Assembly: GCA_033557835.1 (NCBI GenBank)
Contig: JAWQRO010000471.1
Location: 1-38,383 of the forward strand
Origin: Helochares maculicollis
Lineage: Eukaryota > Arthropoda > Insecta > Coleoptera > Hydrophilidae
DNA: 38,383 nt
Reading direction: 5' to 3'
The notes beneath the pieces were generated by a model, which searched no databases, was not told the origin of the DNA, and saw only the letters and a list, made by a program, of their open reading frames with translations. Position numbers and translations under genes: made by a program. Of this stretch, positions 20,852 through 33,177 are shown in pieces; position 1 is the stretch's first letter, and each line of letters opens with the position of its first letter.

Positions 20852-23559
20852 CCTAGTTTGGTGACTCTGAGAGCCAATCGCTCTAAACCGTCTAGTGTGC
20901 AAGCAGCTTTATTATAACGGTGCTATCAAAAATTCTTGAGTGGCAGAAATTCTCTCAGAGTCTAGTCATTAGTTCTAAAATACATCTCTAATGAAGTGCC
21001 AACACATCCGATTCTTTTTTTCAAAGCCAGCGAGCGCATTTTTTGCTTTCACACCCCGAGTTTTGGGCACCATATGGTATCGGTGTTATTTCTATTTATA
21101 TTGAAATGCTCGAGCGAGCGTGATACCGAATGACAGAAATAAACACAAGGCGATCGAAATTAAGGATCCCTGCGAGCCGCTGATGTTGCCACACATTTTC
21201 GATGACGAAGCCGTTTTTTTCTAGTCGATGAATTTACGTTATTTTTTTTTAAGTCAATGAATTTGTTTTTCTTGCGCAGGACAATTTTTTGCCATTTCAA
21301 TTGTTTCATGCTGCTTTTAAAGTTTTCTTAGCGAAACCATATTTACCTATACATAGTAAATTTAGTCAAAGGTTTTTAATTCGTATCGCTTATTCTCCAA
21401 ATCCAACGAAGGTTGGAAAACTGAACTTTGAAGTCGGAATTCAAAAAAAGTCATCTATAAAAATCTTAAATCTTAAACGATGAATCTGCCGTCAAAATGT
21501 AGTCCCACGGTGTATCGTTGGGGAACACCAGCTTTTATTGGAATGTAATAGTAGATTCACTCTAACGCTGAATTCTCCACAACTGAAGTAAACTGTGTTT
21601 ATGCCAAACTTTATCGACAGCCTGACGTACGTCTAAAATACATATTAACAAAAATATGCATAGCAAATATCATAAACAAAAAATAGTAAGCGCAAAAGGG
21701 CTAGCGATGACGCGATTGTTAGCAGACGTGTTCGAAGGACAAAACGAGGCGATGTGCTCGAAGGACCAAATAAGCAGAAGATCGGGAAGAGCAGACAAGC
21801 AGGCAGACGAGCAAGCAAGAAACGCATCTTTCCCCCTCATCCATCCAGGGAGAAGGAAAGCCTAAACTGGAGTGTCACGGCGATGTGCATCGAAGCGCGG
21901 CAGCAGGAGGTCCCCGGGGAAGAAGCTTGCATCCGCCATTAGCCGTCGACCGGAATCTGCGGCCGTAATACCATGAAAAACAGCTAGTGCTATCAATTCG
22001 TTCCCCATAACACCTTGGAAAGGCCCCACGGAGACCGATAACCCCATCTCCGGGGTTGCATAACCCTTATGCCTCTCCCGCGCTTCGCCTTTGCGGAGCC
22101 GTCGCACCGCCCAGTCAAGAAATGCGCCTCTTGGTTTGGGTAGAGTGCGTAAGTCACTCCTGAGGGGATGCATAGTGATTTTTATGATTATGTTGGGAAT
22201 CTGAAACGGCCTGAGAGCCTTCCATACTTGTACTTTACTATTATTTGCGTATCTATATCGAATATGTGAAACGGGTAGAAAATTGAAGCCGGGGAGTGGA
22301 GATGGGTTCGGGGCGTCGGAGCTGGTTGGCAGTGGCGCTGGGGTTGAATCCGTGGCTGGCGCTGAGAACGGGGCCGGGGGCGAATTCATCTACACATGTA
22401 GAGGCAGGAATGTCTGATTTCAATGCACCCTAGGGGACACACATCACCTCTGCCAACCTCCTTGAATTTATAACGGCAATCACATCTGAATACGGCAGCC
22501 GGATCGGATGGAGAATAAATAAACTTCGATCAACGCTACACTGATTCTCTACGCCCACTAAGCTTCGGCTAACGCCAACAATTCTTTTTCCCGAACAGAA
22601 ATGGCCTTTGGAAACCTCAATAGATTTTGGAAATAGGCATTGGAGCTGTTGTCCACTGAGAACGAAATTTGAAGCGCCCTCAATCAGCATCTCGTACACA
22701 TAAGATACTCGATTAAATGTTTACCTCTGACGGAAGGCATAAATCTGATTTCTTTTACAAATTTCGATTAGTAATTGCACTTAAATGACAACTATTTCGA
22801 ATATCGCTTTCTGATCGTTAATTTGGTTTCATATCAAATTAACGGAGTATTGTCAATTTTTGGTGCACTTTGCACCGCTGGTTCCTTATTTCAAAACAAT
22901 CATTTTTAGGTGGCATGAAGCCAAATCGGAGTAGAATAATAGTGATTCATTACGACTAGATTAAAATTGTGGAAATCGCTTTTTTATGTGCTCTTAGAGG
23001 ACTATAACCTGGTTTATTCAGACTGTTGAGACAAAAAGTTTGCTCTTTCACTCACAGCTAAATATTTCCTGGGGAATTTGAACTCGTTTTTTCTTCTAAA
23101 TTTTCTTGAAACCTTATTTCTTTCTGTAGCAATGTTAACAACAATGATAACAACATTACAAAGCAATTAGATCAAAAATTCTTGATAGAGCTTCCTAGCA
23201 CGGATTTAGGTTTTAGCTGTTTAATTCTGATATTCATCACTATTTGGAAAATGTTTTCAACTTTCATGTTTTTAATGGTTATCAGCGCTTCGTTATGTCC
23301 AGAAACGACATATTCCAACATATTGTTATTAATTGATTAAGAATTCTCATGCATAGTTTGAAATAAACGTTCTAACTTAATAAATAAAAGTAGCACTGAA
23401 AAAAAATCTGAAACGTAGAGAAAAGCTTGCTATAAAAATAGACAAAATGAAAATGGGGAGACTGCGAGAAGAATTAGGAAACACAGTTAAAGTCCATTAA
23501 TTCATTTAAGCGCCAAATTTTGTGAGAGAAGAAAATTGGACCTCAAGATTTTGACAGAT
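20852..23559 (-). other. Homothorax upstream intron, no gene seen
   Basis: 21690-22420 is GC-richer. It contains the longest open frame in the window (minus, 22389 down to 21862, 175 codons), whose start is Pro/Ser/Ala low complexity and whose product I do not recognise. Another minus frame at 22430-22699 is also unrecognised. 22730-23560 is AT-rich. Confidence 0.4.
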
Positions 23560-23961
23560 CTCCTCCTCGTTTTGAGTGCCCCTTAATCCAGTTTGACAAT
23601 TTTTGTATGTTGTTCCTGTTTGTGTTTGTAAACACGATAGTGGTCACATCGGTTGAGGTGGAGCGATGAAATTTAGCATATGGCTATTATCACAAAAAGT
23701 TAGATCAACCACCGAACGTACCTGTTTACCTACACAGATTTTTTTTCTGTAAGCTAGGCGTTACAATAGAGCAGCCAAGCTGAAATTTCTTACACGGCAT
23801 CAATATTCCGAAACAATGACATACAAATTTTAAACGTGATTAGGACTCCGAAAGTACCACTTTTTAAATTTTGAAAATTCTATATCAAGTAGGCTATGGA
23901 CAAAAATGACAAACAAAAATCTCAACATACCAACAAAGTCATTCAAAAAGTCATTTTCGGT
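23560..23961. other. Possible transposon-derived flank of the foldback
   Basis: No gene is visible. The stretch has a mixed composition unlike the surrounding AT-rich intron (TTTGTAAACACGATAGTGGT, GGTTGAGGTGGAGCGATGAA) and leads directly into the foldback, so it may belong to the same or a host element. This is a composition-based guess only. Confidence 0.2.
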
Positions 23962-24395
23962 CATATGCAAAAGGTGTAAGCTGCGCCTTGGGCGTAGCCG
24001 GTTCGAGCTTTGCTCTTCAATTCAAGAACGTCAACCTAAGTTTTTAGCATTCCGAAACATTCAGCGTCAACTAACCTTTTATTGAGTAACAGAATTGTAT
24101 CGACAACAGCCTTGCTTCAGGTATTAACAAATGCATTGTATGTAATAAAAAGTTGTAACATTTAACAACCACAAACATTCCGCTATTACTTTTTATTACA
24201 TACCATAATGGCTCCTTTTGTTAATACGTGAAGCAATGCTGTTGTCGATACAATTATTTTAGGCTCATTTTTTAAAAGTTTAGATACCGCTCTTAATAGC
24301 GGAATGTTTTCAGATGGTAAAAGTTGATGTTCTTAATTCAAGAGCGCAGCCCGAATCGTCTGCGCCCAAGGCTCAGCTTACACGTTCTGCAGATG
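23962..24395. mobile_element. Foldback element with about 200-bp inverted arms
   Basis: The left arm (23962-24153) and right arm (24188-24395) are reverse complements along nearly their whole length, with small gaps. The termini pair as catATGCAaaaGGTGTAAGCTG against catCTGCAGaaCGTGTAAGCTG. Further in, GCCTTGGGCG, CTTGAATT/CAATTCAAGAAC, AATTGTATCGACAACAGC and TATGTAATAAAAAGT are shared. The loop is 34 nt (24154-24187). No open reading frame or clear target-site duplication is visible. The structure fits a non-autonomous foldback/MITE-like transposon. On either strand its transcript would fold into a long imperfect hairpin. Confidence 0.85.
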
Positions 24396-24445
24396 TTAGA
24401 AGATACATTTAGTTTGTTAAATAATCATTTTTATGTCAACCTGAG

Positions 24446-24471
24446 CGTCAATCTAAGCTTCTAACATCCTG
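24446..24471 (+). repeat. Partial direct copy of foldback arm segment
   Basis: This 26-base segment matches 24029-24054 within the foldback's left arm at 20 of 26 positions, in direct orientation (CGTCAAYCTAAG core). It suggests that the mobile-element footprint extends beyond the foldback proper. Confidence 0.5.
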
Positions 24472-24473
24472 TG

Positions 24474-24501
24474 TTAATAGTGACAAACATGTCACTATTA
24501 A
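24474..24501. repeat. Perfect 12-bp hairpin with 4-nt loop
   Basis: TTAATAGTGACA, AACA, TGTCACTATTAA forms a perfect 12-bp stem. It sits about 80 bases beyond the foldback element and immediately after a second partial copy of a segment of the foldback's left arm. Confidence 0.8.
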
Positions 24502-25235
24502 GAAAAATCAGTTTGATTTGAGTATAATTTTATATCTATTTTTAAAATAATTTAGAGTACGACCGTTAATTTTGCTTATAATTTATTATTATTTCGTCTT
24601 TTCGGGAATAATGAATGGCGGCACTTTTTTATATTGCTCTCGACTATTCATAGATACGCCTCAGTTACGAAGCCATTAGAACAATTGTAGGCTAAACAAA
24701 AATAGAAAACATGTAGGAAAAATTCATTGTGTTCTTAATTCGAAACCTTCTTACGTTCAAGAAAAGAAGAAAAGAAATAATTATTCAAAACTTGCAGGAA
24801 TCTAAAATAAATGCAGTTCCTTTAAAATAGGGGTTAGATACAAGGATTCGAAAAAAATGTTAAAAATGTAAATGGCATAAACCAATTTTTTCAAGATGCA
24901 AGTTGGACTGTAAAATAGAAGCCATTAACCAAAGTTGTAAATTTTTTCAACACGAAAAATATGCTTTTTTTAGTGTACTCTCTTACGGTAACTGTTGTTT
25001 TCTTGCCCTCTCCGCACTATCCTCTCAACCCTATCTTCCATTCCAACTGCCCCATTTTCAGGAACAGTCCCAAAGCTGATCCCTGAAGCATATTCCCCAA
25101 CATAATATCATTTCATATCCCGGACTTAATAACATAAGACATAAACAAGCAGGACTTTGCCCAAATCAATGTAAATTCTAGTATACTAACGCCTTGTAGA
25201 AACCGGTGTCTCTTTACAGTACATCTTAAACCCTA
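24502..25235 (-). other. AT-rich intronic sequence, no gene seen
   Basis: High AT content with stops in all frames and no recognisable repeat or RNA. Confidence 0.5.
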
Positions 25236-25370
25236 TTTTTAAATAATTTTCAGTCTTGCTTTTTAAATAATTGATGATTAAATAGTGGATTTTTAAAGTC
25301 TTTTTTTTTAAATAGTTGATTTTAAAAGTTTTTCTTCAAAAAATAGTTGATTTTAATTTTTTGGTTCATC
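25236..25370. repeat. Degenerate AAATAGTTGATTTT array
   Basis: TTTTTAAATAATTTTCAGTC, TTTTTAAATAATTGATGATT, AAATAGTGGATTTTTAAAGT, AAATAGTTGATTTTAAAAGT and AAATAGTTGATTTTAATTTT follow each other at about 25-35-base spacing, with the later copies the most alike. Confidence 0.7.
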
Positions 25371-28300
25371 AATCTAAACAAGCAGTGTATCATGATAAAC
25401 AGGACTAGAGAATATGTAACTCTACAATATAAGGATCATTTAAATCGTATCACTGCACTGAATTATGCATGAATACACGCATATATCCCAAGAAATCGTT
25501 TGCTGTTAACTAAGTCGCTTCGCTGTAATCTGCGGTCGTAAGTACCCGAAGTCGGTTTTCTTTGTAATTCAAATGTAAGAACTTTACAGCCAATTGTAGC
25601 TTCATATTCCTCAGCGATTTTAATATTAGACATTACTCTACTCATCAATTGCGAAGCAATTTAAAAACTAGTAAGCTAAGTATAAATAGAGAGAATACAT
25701 GTGTGCGTTATCCTTTAAAATTCCAAGTATCCTCAGCGTTATGCTGTCGTTATGACTTTGTTTTACGATTGATAGTAAGTAAATTAATACGCATCATACC
25801 CTATAGATTTATCATTACAGATGCGCATAGATAGATGTTGTTTATAACTAATACTCAGCTAAATTGCATATTCAAGTGACAGCATAACAAAAGACAGTCT
25901 AAATATATAACAGGATTACAAGTTACTGCATGACAGTTTAGGAAGGCCCGTGATAAGCATTTCGGTAATGGAAGAGGGTATTAAGCGAGTCATGTAGGAC
26001 TGAAATAATTATTAAAAATAAAGGTATGCATGTACTTATTAAAGGCGGTAAGATTAGGAAACGCGGGATGAGGAGCGAAGGTAGTCCAAGAAGTGGAAAG
26101 AGTCGCCTCGCCGCGCCAGCCGTAGTTAGTGTAAATTCCCGAGTAAATTGGAATGCAAATGATAAGATTTTTTAGCGCGAATAAATTTTGAGTTCGTCGG
26201 TGTGCCGACAAGATTTATGGATCCCGTTAAGCTCTAATGAAATTGCAGCGAGTTACCTTAGCCAGTCACGTGACAGTAATTACCGCCCCGGCGCGAGATG
26301 TCGCCAGCGCCCGTTGCTAAGACGACCCGTTTTAATTAATATTTGCGAGCTTATAAAAAGCTCTCTTCTTGCCTCACAGCCACCGGCCCGGTCGCGCCTT
26401 TACCCTCTTCCACCGCCCTCGCCCCCAGAGTTGCCCACCTAACGCCGTGGGGGTTGGGAAATCCGTTTTGCGAAATTATTCTTAAGATGCGCTCGCGGAA
26501 TCGCTCCTATGTAGCCGCCGCTTTTCCTGCTGATCTTCCTGCCACCTTAATGGCTATCGCTGTATTTAGCACACCCGCCGTATTAACTGCTCCTGCAGCC
26601 ATTCACTAGTTTTATTGCTCGCGCCTTGTTTACTAGGCCTGATTTCTTTACTGCAGCTGCTCTGTTTATTGCCGTTGTTTCGGGTGTTTTCCTTAGGCTT
26701 TCTCGACGTTGATTCGCATTTCTCCACCTCCGATGTCTTTACCATCTCCAGCCTGTTCACCCCATATTTCGCCTTAGGGCGTGTTAAAACTAGCATTTAA
26801 ATACGTTTTCATTTGCGACACCTGCTATTAACGATATTTTAATAAATCGACGAGTTTCCGTCGGCATGGAGAGCCCTCAAAGGAGGGCCAAGTACTAAAT
26901 ATCAATTACACAAAGCAACCACAGGAGTATTAAATACATTGATATAAAGTTTGACTGAAAAGATCCCAAAAGCGGGTTACATGAAGTCGTAACCAAAATG
27001 TGGTCGCTGAACAGTTGTAGGTTTTAATAAAGTTTGCTTGTAAGACTTTGTAAGGACATAAATAGAAATTCGGATATTACTTAGCAGCCTGCGCCTTTAA
27101 TCTCTCCAGGCTCCCTTTTTCGTGGCTCCTCGGTAAAGGCATGCCATCTTCGTCTGTCTTCGCTGTACCGCAACGGTCGTTAGCGCTCCAAGAGCGTTTC
27201 CGTAAAAAGAGAGGCGTTTCTTTAAGTAGGATTAGCATATAATATGGCGTTATGAGGTGATGTAATGATTCTCCTGCCCCCTCGACCTAAGTCGCACTTT
27301 CATCCCGAGCCGTCCTATTCCCGTTTCATTCCATCTCAGCCAGAGTTGAGGCGATTCGACTCAACTTGCTATTTCGCTTGGCCGGACAGTAATAAAAGGG
27401 GATCAATTAGGAACGTTTATTGGCAGGGTGCTGAAAGGGAGTTACTTAATGAGAATAGGGATGGAATGTTTCAGTTATTGTAACATATAGTACAGTGACG
27501 GTGATATCAAGACGCTTTTCTTCCGGATTTAATGGTTTGCCCTGAATATAGATATACCGTACCCTCATACTTTAAATCAATTTGTTAGATTCTTGTTGTT
27601 TTGAGCTGTTTCATAGGTATATTTTGAAAAAAAAACTGTCGTTTAAAGGACTAGCAAACTCACTTTCTGCCTTAGAGAGGAGACCACATCTTTATATCAT
27701 CATATGATATTTCTGTAGAAATCATAATTTTTATCTGTTGCATTTATTGTGTTTTGCGTGTTTATTTCTTAATGACCCTCCATTGGCTTCACTCAGTACT
27801 TAGAATCGTCAAATTAACTTCTTACATTACATTTAAAAGGTCTCAAAATTTTAGGTTTTTTAAGTTTGTACAGAATTTTAATACACCACCATGACTCCCA
27901 ACACGGACTAAAGAGCTATAGACATTATTTTATGCTAATATACATCTTTCAGTCTGCATACCAGTAGTACTGAAATGGTAGTGTTCGTTGAACGAATTGC
28001 AGAAAAGCTGACGCTTTGTCTGCACGGAGTTTATAGGGTTGCACCTTTATCCGCTAATCATAATAAATCATTAATAATTAAATAGTATTAACAAAAAGAG
28101 TTGTATTGATCAAACACTTTATATCTGTAGTTATATGCAGAATATAATGGAGATGTGCTGAAAAGTGATTCTTTTTTTACCCTAAATAGAGAATTTTTAC
28201 AGCGATGCGTGTTTGGGTAAGCAGAATAATATTTTTTATTGTACGAGAGCGAGAGCTCAGGAAAACTCTCAGTAAGTCTTGAAAATGATAGACAACTCAC

Positions 28301-28736
28301 CTTCCGAAACGTCGATTCTTTGTTATTCGCATATTCGCAAGAGAAAGAAGAACGAAGCGCGCTGGATAAGGACCGAAAATGCATTGGAATAAATTGGCTC
28401 TCTTGATGAAGGAAAAGAGAGGAGTTCATTGTTTTAGAAAACACAAAGTGAACAATACTAGAGGACCTCCGTGAGCCAGCCAATGGGTGTTCGCCACAGA
28501 ACAACCTAACCCATCATTTAAAGTCTGCCGCCCGAGGCATGCAACTCGTTTGACAACCAATCGCGTTCGTGGGAACTTGAATATTCACTCTCTTGTGCGT
28601 TGCATGCAAAAAAAATCCATTATGAATATATACATTCACTCACACTCGTGTATAAGACACTCAAATGTATGGGGAACTACCATATCATGTCATGGCATAC
28701 CATAGAGACCGAGCCCATACGTCGATTTCGGCACGG
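25371..28736 (-). other. Intronic sequence with a regulatory-like island, no gene seen
   Basis: 26080-26800 is GC-rich and holds the E-box/Meis/Hox site group at 26264-26282, a TTTTAATTAATATTTGCGAG homeodomain block and a TTATAAAAAG TATA-like word (26351-26360). 27060-27460 is another GC-richer stretch. The minus frame at 28088-28504 (138 codons) is unrecognised and Ser/Phe-rich. The remainder is AT-rich. Confidence 0.4.
26264..26282 (+). promoter_or_regulatory. Composite E-box / Meis / Hox-like site
   Basis: AGTCACGTGACAGTAATTA packs three known site types with overlap: the palindrome GTCACGTGAC (bHLH-leucine-zipper E-box CACGTG), TGACAG (the Meis/Homothorax recognition word, 26271-26276) and TAATTA (homeodomain core, 26277-26282). 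Homothorax proteins bind TGACAG next to Hox/PBC partners, so autoregulation is a reasonable guess; binding is not shown. Confidence 0.4.
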
Positions 28737-28905
28737 AACGGTATGAAATGGCAAGGAAGGTGAGGCAAAGCTAAATATGGGAAAAGAAGGCAAGGCTAAG
28801 CTAAGACAAGGTATGGTAAAGTAACGGCAAGGCGAGGCAGAGCAAGAGGAGCAAGGCAAAGCAAAGGAAAACGAGACCAAGCAAGGCAATGGTAAAAGAA
28901 GGCAG
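28737..28905. repeat. Degenerate (GGCAA)n pentamer-type array
   Basis: Words such as GGCAAGGAAGG, GGCAAGGCTAAGC, GGCAAGGCGAGGCAGAGC, AAGGCAAAGCAAAGG and CAAGCAAGGCAATGG fill the stretch with about 5-base periodicity. Reading frames on the opposite strand (Ser/Leu/Pro-rich) are a consequence. Confidence 0.8.
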
Positions 28906-29544
28906 AAATCGTGATATCGGCGGGTGATATTCAACAGACTTTAAGATAATTTATAATCGTTCTCTCCAACTCCAGCATTTCCATGTCGGGTCCGGGAACG
29001 ATCCGGAGTGGTGGCGTGGCGCAGCCTTGTCGTCTTTATTCTTCTTCAACCCTCGCTCTCGCATCAGCCTTGTTCCGTTTTGTTTCCAGTATTGTGTTGT
29101 CAGGAGTTACCGGATGCAAGGCACCGTGCCTCCTCCCGCCGCGTGATCTGCATGTCATGTCATGCTACTTCCTTCCGGAAGATGAATAACGAAACCACCC
29201 CTTCTGCTGTGCCACTCTAGCTCCGGCTGCTGCTGTTGCCGCTGCTGCTTTCACTGCACTCCTACAGGAGATTAAGTAGGACTAACTCCCTTTTCCTCAA
29301 GACGATTACCATTATTAGCTCCCTGTTATGGAAACTGCAACTGCTACTAGAATTCTCTTCACTGTCGCTCTGTAATCCTTGCGGTTTTCAATTTTCTATG
29401 CTTTTCTTTACTTTGGTTTTATGTGTATGTGAAGGCTATCGCCCCATACTCCACCCCCTCCACTTAATGTGCATTTTCAGTTACTTTGATTTTTCATTCT
29501 GGTTTAGTTTAAATCTTGCAATTTTAATTTTGTTAGTCTTAAGC
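28906..29544 (-). other. Intronic sequence, no gene seen
   Basis: 28960-29260 is GC-richer and includes a CTGCTGCTGTTGCCGCTGCT run near 29226; the rest is T-rich. Frames here are short and unrecognised. Confidence 0.45.
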
Positions 29545-30645
29545 TCGTAATCCTGAAATTTTAAATTATACTAAAACCTTTGCTGTAGGCCCATGGTGTT
29601 TTCATAATAAGGCCCAACAATTCACGCGATGGTGTTAAATCCAGAAAAGTGAAAGCTTTTACCCTAAGAATGAATTTCAATCTTAGTCCAGCATTAGATT
29701 ATTAAAGACTGAATTTTTAAATTTTTATCTTGACACCTCAAAATATTATACTAAATACTTGGAATTTTCAAAATCTTATATTTTTGATCTTATTATCTTG
29801 ACTGTTTTGTCCTGACATCTTTACATTTTATAATCTTTAACGTTTTACCTCGATATTTTAAATTTTTCATTCTAAATCTTTCGTTTTTAAGTGGTTAATA
29901 AGTTTGGGTTTTTATATTTTCGTTTTGACCTTAAAATCTTAAGGTTTTCGTCCTGTATCGTTAAAAGTTATCTTGTATAACTTACAAATTTTGATGCAAG
30001 ATGCTCTAATTTGCTATCTTAGATTTTCAACATGTAATTTTACATCTATATCCTGGAATTTTGAGGATCTGGTCTTACAGTCAAGAGGTTTTTACCCTGA
30101 TATAACATTTTATCTGAAATTCTTGAATTTTGATTTTGTAATTTAGGTTTTTCAATCCTGAATCCTTTCATTTTTGATCCTACAATCCTCAATTATTGGC
30201 CTTTTAATCTGTAATTTTATATTAATTTTATCCTGCAATTTTCAGGTTTTATTCTGTACTTTGGCGTCTTATAACAATTTATTTTCATTCATTAGGCATC
30301 TATCATGTTTTATATGTTTCTATATGTTGATGCAAATATTATGAGATCTTCATTTTAGTCTGGTAACCCTAGGATATTTATCCTGCAGCATTGCTTTTAG
30401 TCCTGTAATTTTCAATTTTTGGTTTTATTATCTTACATTTTTTGACATTCAATGTTTGTGATTTCGTTCTGTAGTTTAGATTTTACTTTTTATATAAAAT
30501 TTAATCTGGAATTCTTAATCTTATAATATCGAGTTTTCAATCTTAAAACTTTACAAATTGATCCAGATACTTTCTACGTCCTATGAAATTTGTTGCTATA
30601 CAATCCTTAAATTTTCTTGGAATTTCTAATATTTAGGGTGTGAGT
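29545..30645. repeat. 1.1-kb T-rich cryptic repeat (TCCTGTAATTTTCA)
   Basis: Variants of TCCTGNAATTTT (TCCTGAAATTTTAAA, TCCTGGAATTTTGA, TCCTGCAATTTTCAGG, TCCTGTAATTTTCAATTTT) and ATCTTAAAATTTT recur every 17-35 bases for over a kilobase, without a fixed period. This looks like an old, slipped and mutated simple array. Confidence 0.7.
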
Positions 30646-33177
30646 TCTGATTTGATTTGCTCATTATATCACTCGATGCTTGCAATATGTCCATAATTTA
30701 TTTGATTTCTTGTATATATTCCAGTTACAGCAAATGTAGTGATGTTGTTGCAGGCTGTTTGTCAATAAACGATCTAACTTAAATATCAGGATATTACTTA
30801 TTAAATGACAAAATAGGCCATGCTGCAAATTAGATCGTAAGTTTTAGTAATCAAAAATAGGTAGTTGTAGCTTTCACGTGTTCTGTTTTCGCTTTAAATC
30901 ATCAAAATGTGTTCCGATTGCCTTTTATTGTAACAAACGTATCAAATGGGCAAGAAAGAATCAATAAAGTGCACTGCAAGATAAACTGCATAACATAGCA
31001 AATTGCATAAAATAGAAAATTATGCATGAGGAAAACCGCAAGTAGGGTGAAGCCGCGATTTGGAGAGTCTAGGGAAAGATAAAGGGAAGATTGGCGGTGA
31101 CGCTGCCGCGTCAGGGCGGGCAGGTATTTTTTTAGTTCTCTGGAAGCCCCTAAATATGCGAATTGCTATTCAAAGCATAGCTGCATGTAAACGATAATCA
31201 AAGGATGTTCTGAATCTCATTTTGTTCGACGCAGATTGAAGGAGAACGGGTGTTTAAACACCGCTCGCGTCTATTGTGGAACCCCGGCGCTTTATACCTA
31301 TTGGATGGGTTTTATGGCCAATTCCATCCATAGGTCGGATATGCGCCATCAAATAACCTCGCCACCCCCGACAACGCGTGGGGCTCGGAAAACATCATCC
31401 ACTCGCTCACATTCTACCCACCACACCAAACGCAACGCACTCTGCAATTTTGTTATTGGGACCTGATGCGGTGCCGTTATCCTCCCCCTACCTCGTCTAC
31501 TGTTTTTTTATTAATTTATACATACATAGAGGTGTTTTTAAGCCCCTTGTTATACCCATAATTATCATTAGAGGGGTCGCACGCTTTTTCGGGTTGCAAC
31601 TTGGACCTAGTAGCTAGTTGAACATTTTCACAAGGATTATTCACCGATTTGTTATTGCGGTTTAGATTAAAATTGTGAATGATTACTTAAAATGTAATTA
31701 TTAATAATGTTAATAGTTAGTTTTCTGAAGTCATTTATTTTTTTTTCAATAAGAAATGTAAATGGGCTACTATTAATGTGGATCATAGGCCCATAAAGAT
31801 GGCGAGTAAACATTTACTGATTATAGTGATATTGGCGGTCAAAGTATTTTTACGCACTTATATGGTCGAATTATTAAAGTAGCTGTATCGTCAATTCCTA
31901 CTTTATTTAACATTCAGGGGCAAAAAACTCTACCTAAACTTTGCTAGTAGATGAGGTCAAATGAAGGGTATACGATGGGTGAGTAGTCGTTAATCGATTT
32001 GCTCCGTAACGGTTGAAACAAAAAGTGGTAATCGATATGAGTTAGTTGCGTTTTCAGGATGATATAAACTGTTCCAATTTAGCAAGTGTGGGAGAGTCGA
32101 TAATAAAGCTATAACTCTAAATATAGAGGTTGGTCCAAAAGGGGTATAGCAGCGTAAGAGGCGCTGCTTTACGTCCAGGAGAGGCCATGATTTAGCCCTT
32201 TTCCCAAATCGGAGTGATTTAAATAAAGGTCGGCCGGTGGGTCGGTCGTCTGTATCTGTGAGAATTATGACAAGGGCCGCGATTAAAATGTGAGTGGCGG
32301 TAATGACGAGTAGTGCTGAGTCGTTAACATGGTCAGACTCAGCATTTCTGTCTCCTGTAGCGGAGGGTTGGCGAGGAGGAGCAGGGCTGCCGTGACAGGG
32401 CAGATTCCTGAAGCATCACTGTAAATTAGAAGAGGGCGTATTCGGTCCTCCGTGCGACACGTGATTATCCGTGTTTTTCGTGACTCGTAATCGGGCTAGG
32501 CGTGTCATACAACACGCGCTGACATGTCAAACGTTACGCTGACCGAACACTATCTATCAGGAGTTCCCTGTGGATCCCTTGTTTGCTTGCTTGCTTTTGC
32601 CAGCCTGCCTGCCCGTCTGCCAACCAGCCAACCTCCTTCCTAACGGGGGCTGTTGTCGCGCTCGACTTTTTCGCCACACCGCATCACATCGCATCCCTCA
32701 TCTACGGAGAAGCGCGTCGCTCTTCTAATAAGCAAGGGAGGCCACCTCGTGCACCCTTTCAATCCATTCCGCGTATAATTACACATCTAATGAAAATAGT
32801 GTAAATTTTGCTTACGGATGACTTCTGACTCTCGACACTCCCTCATTGTTTTTCCCACGCTTTCAGCGCCCTCTGTCGTGCTTAATCGTTATTTAACATG
32901 TTTTTCTATTACGAATTTCAACGGTAGCCAATTTTTTCCCCGCTGTTGCGTTTTGTCCGAATAAACGTGGAAATGATAAAAGCCAGCAAATTAATTCTTG
33001 CATTCGGCTTTTCAATTCATTTTACAGTTTGTGCTGTGATCCTCTTATCAATTTAGTTAAAGGATTCTGTACACGCACAGAGATGAGCGATGCACTAAAG
33101 TGTGAAATGTTAAATGTGTTTTCGATAAAAAAAGTACGCTTATGAGACTCCTAATTTTTTGTTTTACGGAATATAAG

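Noticed and set aside
26351..26360. TTATAAAAAG as a TATA box for a promoter
   Set aside because: No clear initiator or transcript structure downstream; single AT-rich words are common here.
28088..28504. 138-codon minus-strand open frame
   Set aside because: Ser/Phe/Tyr-rich, no family recognised, and no splice signals that would join it to homothorax.
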